Positions 7,187 through 12,778 of a DNA stretch of 13,012 nt are shown in pieces. Origin of the DNA: Nitrososphaerales archaeon TH1920 (GTDB taxonomy: Archaea; Thermoproteota; Nitrososphaeria; Nitrososphaerales; Nitrososphaeraceae); the NCBI GenBank assembly GCA_014523495.1, contig JAATVM010000059.1:1-13012 (forward strand), written 5' to 3'. Made by a program: the position numbers and the translations under genes. The first letter of the stretch is position 1; each line of letters begins with the position of its first letter. The notes beneath the pieces were generated by a model that was not told the DNA's origin, made no database searches, and was given only the letters and a program-made list of their open reading frames with translations.

Positions 7187-7280
7187 TTTTAAATTGAGAT
7201 AATAAATTCTTTAACTTCGGTTTGGAAACTTCATTATACAATAGAAAATTTTACTGATTAAAATTTTAATAAAGTGGTAT

Positions 7281-7289
7281 TTAAATATA
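7281..7289 (+). promoter_or_regulatory. TATA-like box for the Gins51 gene
   Basis: The box ttaaatata is centred 30 bases before the TTG start at 7315. It predicts a transcript with no more than a few leader bases, which independently supports TTG as the start codon. Confidence 0.45.
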
Positions 7290-7314
7290 GAAATTACCAG
7301 AAAGGTAGAAATTA

Positions 7315-7956
7315 TTGGCAAGCATCGATGATAATGGCAACAGCAAGAATAATTCAGAAAAAAAGATCGACTTAGAATTTATCTTGGAACTTCTAAAAAA
7401 AGAAACCCAAATTCCAAAGATCCAAGGTCTATCGTCTGATGTTTATAGGAAAATTGCACAACTAATAAAGGAACTTTCTGTCCAAAAATATGAAGATCTA
7501 GAATTAGATGTACACAATGAACTCATTAGATTATTAATATTATCTACAAAATCATTGATCGAATTAAGAACTCACAAACTTTTGGAAAATTCTTACGGTA
7601 AACATTTGCCCTACCCTTCATTATCTACGGATGATTATTCTAAATTAACTGATGAAGAGAAATATATTTTTGAAGAAGAAAGAAAAGTATCACAAAGAAA
7701 GGATTTGATTGTACAATCTTTAATTAATGGGAATGTGAATAACTTGGATTCCATATCAAGAATCATAAGGTCCAAAATGATTATTATAAGATTTTTGGAA
7801 TCGACAGACCAGTTTATGGGGGTTGATATGGCAAAATATGGTCCATTCATTAAGGAGGATGTTGCGATTTTACCTTTTGAGAATGCAAGATCATTAATAG
7901 AAAGGAAAGTAGCAGTAGAAATAAATGATTTGCGATTTCATGTTAAGGAAACATAG
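7315..7956 (+). CDS. GINS complex subunit, Gins51 (Sld5/Psf1) type
   Basis: GINS joins the MCM helicase and the Cdc45/RecJ-like protein in the replicative CMG helicase. The 213-residue protein has the A-then-B order of the Sld5/Psf1 branch: a helical A domain (about 20-165) and a small C-terminal B domain with the signature V170-D-M-A-K-YGPF(175-178)-IKEDVAILP(187), then ENARSLIERKVAVEI. The first 17 residues are polar and probably disordered. The start is TTG (7315-7317), as the next Met is at 154. A TATA-like box upstream fits that start. It is divergent from glnA and followed by a 3-TM protein 35 bases downstream. With the partial Gins23-like gene at the left edge, both halves of an archaeal GINS seem to lie in this window, though not together. 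Confidence 0.88.
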   Translation: MASIDDNGNSKNNSEKKIDLEFILELLKKETQIPKIQGLSSDVYRKIAQLIKELSVQKYEDLELDVHNELIRLLILSTKSLIELRTHKLLENSYGKHLPYPSLSTDDYSKLTDEEKYIFEEERKVSQRKDLIVQSLINGNVNNLDSISRIIRSKMIIIRFLESTDQFMGVDMAKYGPFIKEDVAILPFENARSLIERKVAVEINDLRFHVKET

Positions 7957-7991
7957 ATATTTGTTTTAATTCTATATGGTAAATAATCTTC

Positions 7992-8279
7992 TTGCCTCAT
8001 AATGGAGTCGATATTGATCAATACATTCTACTCACGTTTTATCCAATAGTAGTATTCTTTGCAATAGGTTTTATTGGGAAAAAATTTAAACTTGATGATG
8101 GACTGAAGTATTTTTTTCAAGGTGTTAGTTGTCTTTTATTTGCGATTTTTTATATAATCATGATCCCTAGAGGAGGAGCTCAAGGTCTTGCCATAGTTTT
8201 GATAATGTTTGGATTGCTGTTATTTTTTATGGCGAGAAGGCAGAAGATATCTCCGAAGGATCAAACTTACAGTAAATGA
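7992..8279 (+). CDS. Small membrane protein with three helices, unknown function
   Basis: This 95-residue protein has hydrophobic segments at about 11-29, 40-59 and 65-81, a positively charged loop after the first (KKFKLDDGLK) and a basic tail (ARRQKISPK). I do not recognise a family. The first possible start after an in-frame stop at 7980-7982 is the TTG at 7992-7994; no ATG exists before residue 57. It begins 35 bases after the GINS gene and is probably on the same transcript, although no functional link is evident. It ends 28 bases from the convergent 346-residue gene. Confidence 0.7.
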   Translation: MPHNGVDIDQYILLTFYPIVVFFAIGFIGKKFKLDDGLKYFFQGVSCLLFAIFYIIMIPRGGAQGLAIVLIMFGLLLFFMARRQKISPKDQTYSK

Positions 8280-8307
8280 CATTATGAGTTTAAAATAGAG
8301 TCTATGT

Positions 8308-9348
8308 CTAATTTTTATTATATGAATTAGAATACTTTCTTCTTCTGTATTCGATTAATCCCATTAATTGATATCCATATTCTAAATTGTGCTTGACATG
8401 ATTTATTCCATGTGAACCATGTGGAATGAATTTACCATCTAACACATTTTCTACATAGGTCTTTAATTTTCTAATTGAAATTGTTGCATGTTGAAGTTGT
8501 CTATCATTGAATTTTTTTCCTAATTCTTTTTCAATTTGGTGACTAAACTCCTCCGTTCCAATGAGTTTTGAATATTTTTGTAATTTGCTATAATTTACAC
8601 ACAGATCTGTTATTTTCTTGTAATCTTGTTCTGGTATTTGTGTCAGCAATTCATTCAGTTCATTTTTCTTCCTTCCGGTAATAACACTAAGGTTACTGAC
8701 AAGATCTTTCTTGCTTAATGTATTTTCCTTCACAGAAACAGGTATCATATTCTGTAAGGAAGAAACTTCTCTTGATTTTTTTTCATCTCCATTATCAGTT
8801 TTTTGGACGACGTCGACAATGGATTCAGAGATATCTAATTTTTTATCTACTACATCATGTTTATTTTTTAAATAATATCTTTCTAATCCGTAAAGATTTA
8901 CCTTTTCGCCACTAATATCAGAACCTCTTCGAATTATTGAAATAATATTCAGAATAATTTTTGGATAATAATATTTTAAATCACTATCTACATTATCATA
9001 ATTCGCCATTATGTCTTTGTATATACTAAATATTGCATCGCTAACAACTTTATTCATCAATTGATTTTCTGGGTTCACTATCGTTTCATATTTTTTATTG
9101 CCCAAGCCTCTAGCTCCAATCGTTAGAAAATCACAAAGTTCAGCTTTTGAAAAAACGTATTTATTTTCATCGCATATTACAACTATTCCTTTCATAATAT
9201 TTATCCAAAATTCATCGTTATTCGAAGTTTCCAGATTTTTCACCAATAAGGAGGTGTTTTGTTTTATTTTATTGTCCGTTATTCGCAATTCATCTAATGT
9301 TTGAGAAAGTACTTTTTCTGGATTGATCATACCATTTTTATTCGTCAA
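8308..9348 (-). CDS. Unknown helical protein with C-terminal His-rich motif
   Basis: I do not recognise this 346-residue protein. The first 150 residues look helical, about 165-210 is a polar linker (DKKLDISESIVDVVQKTDNGDEKK), and about 215-300 is again helical. The last 40 residues differ: FIPHGSHGINHVKHN has His at 310, 313, 317 and 320, followed by the amphipathic helix LEYGYQLMGLIEYRRR. HG-x2-H-x3-V followed by a helix resembles the first metal-binding motif of HD-type phosphohydrolases, but no later HD pair can follow because the protein ends there. A metal- or nucleic-acid-binding tail is possible. The TTG at 9346-9348 has a TATA-like box about 27 bases upstream; the ATG at residue 7 (9328-9330) is an alternative start. 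Convergent with the small membrane-protein gene. Confidence 0.85.
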   Translation of the reverse strand: MTNKNGMINPEKVLSQTLDELRITDNKIKQNTSLLVKNLETSNNDEFWINIMKGIVVICDENKYVFSKAELCDFLTIGARGLGNKKYETIVNPENQLMNKVVSDAIFSIYKDIMANYDNVDSDLKYYYPKIILNIISIIRRGSDISGEKVNLYGLERYYLKNKHDVVDKKLDISESIVDVVQKTDNGDEKKSREVSSLQNMIPVSVKENTLSKKDLVSNLSVITGRKKNELNELLTQIPEQDYKKITDLCVNYSKLQKYSKLIGTEEFSHQIEKELGKKFNDRQLQHATISIRKLKTYVENVLDGKFIPHGSHGINHVKHNLEYGYQLMGLIEYRRRKYSNSYNKN

Positions 9349-9370
9349 TAGTTGGTCACTTTTATTATCC

Positions 9371-9379
9371 TATAATACT
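9371..9379 (-). promoter_or_regulatory. Candidate TATA box for the 346-residue protein gene
   Basis: The reverse-strand sequence agtattata is centred about 27 bases before the TTG start. Another AT-rich stretch nearer (9360-9369) would instead favour the ATG at 9330. Both are read from spacing. Confidence 0.3.
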
Positions 9380-9544
9380 AATTATAGTATTTCCTATTTA
9401 AAGTAAATTTCTAATAATTCGATAATATTCTTATAATTTACCAATTTTCATTAATTTAGAAGAATGTTGTTTTATGGTTAGATTTGGTCAAATTTTAATG
9501 TCATTTTGATATGGTGTGATGTATTATAAAATATCCTAAAGTTA

Positions 9545-10348
9545 TTATTTTTTTAATATTTTTCCATTATTTTTTCGAATTTCTGCTAAAAGCTGTTTTG
9601 AAACTTTATCGACTATATGTTTAACTTCTTCTATCTTATCTCCCTTTGAAACTACTTGAATTCTTATCGTAGGAATATTATCGATATAGCCTTGTGGATG
9701 AGTTTTTAAATATAACCTATCTCTTGGTGCCGATGCAACTATTTTTGTTAATCTGGATGATATCATAGCCTCACTTATTCCTTGAACATAGTAGTTAATT
9801 TCTCGTATTGTAAAGTTGCCTATTTCTCGTTTTATTTGAGGTATAATATTTTTTCTAACTATTGCTTTCATTTCATTTGGAACACCTGGTAAACATATTA
9901 TTCGTGTTTTATCAACAGTAAGTAATACTGCAGGAGCATTACCGACAGGATTCTGAATTGGAGTCGACCCTTTTGGAATTATTGCCATTTTTAATCTTGC
10001 ATTATTTATTTTCACATTTTGGTGTCTATCTTTATAACTTTTTTTTACCAACCCTAATGCAATTTTGTTTAATATCAATCTTTTTTTCAATGATTTACCA
10101 ACTCCTAGTAATGTTTTATCGTCATACGTTGGACCTAATCCTCCACAAACTATTATCCAATTGGGTTTCCTACTAAGAGAATCTCTTAAGGTCAACTTAA
10201 TTTCATCTAAATCATCTCTGATTACTATCACTCTTCTTATGTAACCGCCAATTTTGGTAATTTTTTTTGATATCCAATGAGCATTTGTATTTAAGGTTAT
10301 CCCGGATAGTAACTCATTGCCAATGCATAAAATTTCAACAATGTACAT
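9545..10348 (-). CDS. CinA N-terminal/MoaB-fold domain protein (competence/damage-inducible CinA-like)
   Basis: The 267-residue protein is the MoCF-biosynthesis (MoaB/MogA) fold as found in the N-terminal half of CinA. Visible motifs are GNELLSG (10-16) with L-N-T-N at 19-22, GGLGPTYDD (69-77), NPVGNAPA (133-140) and LPGVPNEM (153-160). In bacteria CinA acts on NAD-related nucleotides: its N-terminal domain has ADP-ribose pyrophosphatase activity and its C-terminal domain is an NMN amidohydrolase. The C-terminal amidohydrolase domain is absent here, as is usual for archaeal stand-alone members of COG1058. The substrate is unknown. The protein is unusually rich in Lys and Ile. ATG start at 10346-10348. 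No close partner gene. Confidence 0.9.
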   Translation of the reverse strand: MYIVEILCIGNELLSGITLNTNAHWISKKITKIGGYIRRVIVIRDDLDEIKLTLRDSLSRKPNWIIVCGGLGPTYDDKTLLGVGKSLKKRLILNKIALGLVKKSYKDRHQNVKINNARLKMAIIPKGSTPIQNPVGNAPAVLLTVDKTRIICLPGVPNEMKAIVRKNIIPQIKREIGNFTIREINYYVQGISEAMISSRLTKIVASAPRDRLYLKTHPQGYIDNIPTIRIQVVSKGDKIEEVKHIVDKVSKQLLAEIRKNNGKILKK

Positions 10349-10403
10349 TAAAGTATCCTATTTGAAGTTATGAAGTAATGAACATTTCTTGCTATATTGA
10401 AAA

Positions 10404-10841
10404 TTATTGGTGTAAACCACATATTTGAAATGCAAACATAATATATCCAACAATTTTTGTTGACTGTCTGAAAGAATAGAAATTATTAGTGTCCTTTGGC
10501 ATTAATTCATATTTTAATGCGCTAGCTTCTGTCTTTGATATGGGTAGGCGTGTTAAGAGATTGCCAAGTATAGAATCCCAGGGCAACTGAGGATTAAATT
10601 CTCTTTTTGTAGCTATTATAGAGATTACTCTATTTGTATTGGTTTTATCTAGAATAACAGAGTATTCATAATCATCATTTTCTTGAAATGGATCATGGGT
10701 GGTAAATGGATCAATATCAACATATTTCTTAATTTGTTCTCTCAAAGAGACTGATAGTTTATTCATTATTACTAAATCTGTTAAAGTTAGTGTTTTCATT
10801 TGACTTGGGGATGGGTATTTAATTTCAGTTGTTGATAACAT
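10404..10841 (-). CDS. Unknown 145-residue protein
   Basis: I do not recognise a family. The N-terminal third is a helical stretch (SPSQMKTLTLTDLVIMNKLS, then SLREQIKKYV), the middle is acidic and polar (DPFQENDDYEYSVILDKTN), followed by a beta-like stretch VISIIATKRE and a helical PWDSILGNLLTRL. There is no signal peptide, clear membrane segment or Cys/His cluster. ATG start at 10839-10841, with an AT-rich TATA-like box about 34 bases upstream. It lies 55 bases before the CinA-like gene on the same strand, so co-transcription is possible. Its ordinary composition and promoter support a real gene; function is unknown. Confidence 0.7.
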   Translation of the reverse strand: MLSTTEIKYPSPSQMKTLTLTDLVIMNKLSVSLREQIKKYVDIDPFTTHDPFQENDDYEYSVILDKTNTNRVISIIATKREFNPQLPWDSILGNLLTRLPISKTEASALKYELMPKDTNNFYSFRQSTKIVGYIMFAFQICGLHQ

Positions 10842-10869
10842 AGTTAGTTCGGAGTATTGTTATGTTGTT

Positions 10870-10880
10870 GATTATATAAT
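10870..10880 (-). promoter_or_regulatory. TATA-like box for the 145-residue protein gene
   Basis: The reverse-strand box attatataatc is centred about 34 bases before the ATG at 10841, predicting a leader of around eight bases. Confidence 0.4.
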
Positions 10881-10924
10881 TTTTGATGTTTATAAATAAA
10901 GTCAATAACTCTTAATATTTATAG

Positions 10925-10934
10925 AATTATAAAG
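10925..10934 (+). promoter_or_regulatory. TATA-like box of tRNA-Ser
   Basis: The box aattataaag is centred 27 bases before the first base of the tRNA, the expected position for an archaeal tRNA promoter. Confidence 0.5.
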
Positions 10935-10977
10935 ATTATCAACGCTTAATCCATTGCCGGGGTACCCAAGCTAGGTA

Positions 10978-11000
10978 AGATAAATACATGATTCCCTAAA
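10978..11000 (+). other. Non-canonical tRNA intron in the D-loop (about position 21/22)
   Basis: Removing these 23 bases leaves the D-loop AAGCTAGGTAA, which has A14, G15, G18-G19 and A21 in their standard places. The junction forms a bulge-helix-bulge: central helix TAGG (10972-10975) with CCTA (10995-10998), bulges TAA (10976-10978) and AAA (10999-11001), and inner pairs GA/TC. Cutting after the second base of each bulge, as the archaeal splicing endonuclease does, gives exactly this segment. The outer helix is weak. Because of flanking A residues the cut could slide by one base without changing the product. Confidence 0.85.
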
Positions 11001-11016
11001 AGGGGTCAGCCTCGAG

Positions 11017-11042
11017 ATCAAAATTATGAAAACCGATGCGTA
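11017..11042 (+). other. Canonical tRNA intron at position 37/38
   Basis: The 26 bases separate G37 (11016) from A38 (11043); both halves of the anticodon stem lie outside them. The bulge-helix-bulge has the right geometry: bulges AG|A (11015-11017) and TA|A (11041-11043), with a four-position central helix CTCG (11011-11014) against TGCG (11037-11040) containing a U-C mismatch and a G-U pair, and inner pairs TC/GA. The central helix is therefore weaker than that of the D-loop intron, but the position is the standard one. Confidence 0.88.
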
Positions 11043-11192
11043 AGCTGATGTTCGCAAGAACTCGTGGGTTCGAGTCCCACTCCCGGCGCTTTAATACATT
11101 GATAAGCAAATAGTCCTTTTAGAACTTGTTATGAACTACTTTTGGATTACCAAATAATTAATCACAATATTCATTCACATGCAACCCTAACT

Positions 11193-11345
11193 TTAACCAC
11201 ATTGAGCAATTAATTCATTTTCATGCGCATAACATACATGTTCGAGTTTTGTATAGTCCTCAAAGGAATATTTGCAGCCACATTGATATTCTAGTATTTT
11301 CTTCTTTATCTTATATCCATTTGAAGAAATTACCTTATTAGACAT
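11193..11345 (-). CDS. 50-residue C2H2-like zinc-finger mini-protein
   Basis: The reverse strand has a 50-codon frame from ATG (11343-11345) to TAA. After a basic N-terminus (GYKIKKK at 10-16) comes one finger-like unit: C22-G-C24, F28, L34, H36, C38, H41, and C49 near the end. C-x-C-x3-F-x5-L-x-H-x4-H is close to the classical C2H2 pattern, though each spacing is one residue off. A TATA-like box (gatatatc on the reverse strand, about 11365-11372) is centred about 24 bases before the ATG, as for leaderless genes. Single-finger mini-proteins are known in archaea, some acting in regulation; the function here is unknown. Lies between tRNA-Ser and the divergently read metallophosphatase gene. Confidence 0.6.
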   Translation of the reverse strand: MSNKVISSNGYKIKKKILEYQCGCKYSFEDYTKLEHVCYAHENELIAQCG

Positions 11346-11364
11346 AGTATATTAACACTAAACA

Positions 11365-11372
11365 GATATATC
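11365..11372 (-). promoter_or_regulatory. TATA-like box for the 50-residue zinc-finger gene
   Basis: The self-complementary box gatatatc is centred about 24 bases before the ATG at 11345. This spacing supports the small gene being expressed as a leaderless transcript. Confidence 0.4.
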
Positions 11373-11483
11373 AACTTTAATTGAAACGTTCGTAAAGCTA
11401 AACATGGACCCTTTGTATTATGATATAATGATTTGTCAGCTGTAATTTGCTACAAGATTAGCTTTAAAATAGATCACAACATA

Positions 11484-11495
11484 CCAAATATAAAG
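11484..11495 (+). promoter_or_regulatory. TATA-like box for the metallophosphatase-like gene
   Basis: The stretch ccaaatataaag is centred about 34 bases before the ATG at 11525, predicting a leader of around eight bases. Confidence 0.35.
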
Positions 11496-11524
11496 AGTGT
11501 AAAATAGATTTACTCTCGAGTTTT

Positions 11525-12472
11525 ATGTCATTTCGAAATAATTTTTTGTTGTTATTTGTAGTGGTATTTCTATCGTTTGGATTAAGCACAGTTGGTATAT
11601 TTGTAACACTTACATTTGGAGCAGCTGAAACAAATCAATCAGACTTTAATTTTGTGGCTGCTGGAGACTTTGGCTGTGGTCGTAACGCGAATAGAACTAT
11701 TACCAACATGTTGGCCAAGGAACCAGAGCTGGTGATTGGACTGGGAGACCTTTCATACCAAAAAACTGCAGATTGTTGGTTTGATGTTGTTTCTCCATTA
11801 GATACTGATGGACGACTAAAAATTGCTATTGGAGATAATGAAATGTTCCCTGCAAAACTTAGCGAATATATGAAACATTTTAAGATGGATAGTCCATTTT
11901 ATTCATTTGACTATGGGAACGTTCATTTCCTTTCAATGGCAACAGCCAAAAATAAAGTAATCCCTTATAATGAGACTTCAAAACAATATGAGTTTGTCAA
12001 AGAGGATCTTAAAAGAGCGCATGAAAATAAGAGTATTAATTGGATAATAGTGTACTCCTTTAGAACATTCTATTCTTCTAATACAACGCACCCCGGACTT
12101 GATGAATTGCAGGATCTATATCATCCTCTGTTTGAGAAAAATGGAGTCGATATTGTACTTCAAGCTCACAATCATAATTACCAGCGGACATATCCACTTA
12201 TGTACAATCAAACTAAAACGTTTACTCCCATAATAACTGACAAAAATACTGAGAAATATACGGGGGATCAAAAGGGGCCTATATTTATCACAGTAGGAAC
12301 TGGAGGGGAGGATCTCTATAATTTTACAGGTCAAGCGCCCTATGTTATAACTCAATTTCAGAGACATGGATTCTTAAATGTAGATATAGTGGAAAATGGA
12401 ACAAAGTTGAATGGCATTTTTTATGAAAACAGAGGAAAGACCGACAAAGATCATTTCACGATTATAAAGTAA
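11525..12472 (+). CDS. Exported metallophosphatase-like protein (purple acid phosphatase type) with altered active site
   Basis: A hydrophobic segment (about 7-31) after basic R4 suggests a signal peptide or membrane anchor, so the 315-residue protein probably faces the outside. The calcineurin-like fold is indicated by GDFG (47-50, D48), GDLSY (74-78, D75 and Y78) and AHNHNYQRTYP (H215, H217), as in purple acid phosphatases. Two motifs depart from the family: GNHE is GDNE (103-106), and the His of the H-x-P-x-Y motif is Phe (F179 in YSFRTFYSS). Three to four of the seven metal-site residues may thus be changed or displaced, so activity may be lost or different. Eight N-x-S/T sequons fit a glycosylated surface protein. 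ATG start. Single gene, convergent with the 70-residue Cys-rich gene. Confidence 0.88.
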   Translation: MSFRNNFLLLFVVVFLSFGLSTVGIFVTLTFGAAETNQSDFNFVAAGDFGCGRNANRTITNMLAKEPELVIGLGDLSYQKTADCWFDVVSPLDTDGRLKIAIGDNEMFPAKLSEYMKHFKMDSPFYSFDYGNVHFLSMATAKNKVIPYNETSKQYEFVKEDLKRAHENKSINWIIVYSFRTFYSSNTTHPGLDELQDLYHPLFEKNGVDIVLQAHNHNYQRTYPLMYNQTKTFTPIITDKNTEKYTGDQKGPIFITVGTGGEDLYNFTGQAPYVITQFQRHGFLNVDIVENGTKLNGIFYENRGKTDKDHFTIIK

Positions 12473-12479
12473 TTAGTCA

Positions 12480-12503
12480 TTATCCATTCATTTATCCATT
12501 CAT
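12480..12503. repeat. Two perfect tandem copies of a 12-base unit
   Basis: The unit ttatccattcat occurs twice in direct succession just after the metallophosphatase stop. It is probably a simple local duplication; no function is apparent. Confidence 0.6.
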
Positions 12504-12565
12504 TCGATATTGTGATATGAGTCAAATGATTGTATATTATGTTTTTTCGTTTCAGACTAACTAAA

Positions 12566-12778
12566 TTATTCTCTAATTATATCTTCCAGTAAATATTTTG
12601 GTATTTTCGCCAATTGTTCCACTTTCCAATGGCAACTCCAACAAAACCCACATATGACACATGTAAATTGTGTTCTTATTTTACATGACTTACACTCTTT
12701 GTATTCAAATGCAATACTGTTTCTCAAATACTCATGTTTGATGTACTTATTTTTTTTCCCGATTAGTCGGGAATTCAT
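12566..12778 (-). CDS. Small Cys-rich, probably zinc-binding protein
   Basis: The 70-residue protein has six Cys and one His in a short span: C29-x2-C32, C40-x2-C43, C46-x2-C49 and H50 (segments ECKSCK and CVICGFCWSCH). The N-terminus is basic (RLIGKKNKYIKH). This Cys spacing is typical of one or two zinc sites and would be unlikely by chance, which is the main support for a real gene. I do not recognise a family. The ATG lies at 12776-12778; no Shine-Dalgarno site is visible, and the best TATA-like box (reverse strand, about 12808-12817) is centred some 35 bases upstream. A 7-bp hairpin covers the first codons. Convergent with the metallophosphatase-like gene. Confidence 0.6.
   Translation of the reverse strand: MNSRLIGKKNKYIKHEYLRNSIAFEYKECKSCKIRTQFTCVICGFCWSCHWKVEQLAKIPKYLLEDIIRE
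12756..12773. repeat. Perfect 7-bp inverted repeat over the start of the 70-residue gene
   Basis: TTCCCGA and TCGGGAA are separated by four bases (TTAG). In the transcript of the 70-residue gene the hairpin would cover codons 2-8, immediately followed by eight A residues. It could affect translation or simply be part of the coding sequence. Confidence 0.5.

Larger units (their letters stand above)
10956..11088 (+). tRNA. tRNA-Ser (anticodon CGA) with two introns
   Basis: The acceptor stem is GCCGGGG with TCCCGGC (one G-U pair), discriminator G at 11088. The D stem is CCC (10965-10967) with GGG (11002-11004). The anticodon stem is TCAGC (11006-11010) with GCTGA (11044-11048), and the spliced loop CTCGAGA gives anticodon CGA, which reads UCG. 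The variable arm (11049-11063) is long, with stem GTTC/GAAC and loop GCAA, as in Ser tRNAs. The T arm is GTGGG/CCCAC with loop TTCGAGT. The cloverleaf only closes if two segments are removed: 23 bases in the D-loop and 26 bases at position 37/38. The mature length is then 84 bases, normal for tRNA-Ser. CCA is not encoded. Confidence 0.95.

Noticed and set aside
8308..8430. HD-phosphohydrolase domain in the 346-residue protein
   Set aside because: Only an HG-x2-H-like first motif is present and the protein ends within 30 residues; no HD pair or later Asp exists here, and the downstream 28 bases lead into a convergent gene, so no frameshifted remainder is visible.
10978..11042. tRNA-Ser as a pseudogene damaged by insertions
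   Set aside because: Both insertions have splice-type bulge-helix-bulge geometry, and all stems, the long variable arm and the T-loop are intact once they are removed.
12480..12503. Tandem 12-base repeat as the start of a CRISPR or satellite array
   Set aside because: Only two copies with no spacer, in a simple AT-rich context.
12758..12771. Hairpin CCCGA/TCGGG as a transcription terminator for the metallophosphatase-like gene
   Set aside because: It lies nearly 290 bases after that stop, the T run is on the 5' side of the hairpin on that strand, and archaea rarely rely on hairpin terminators.
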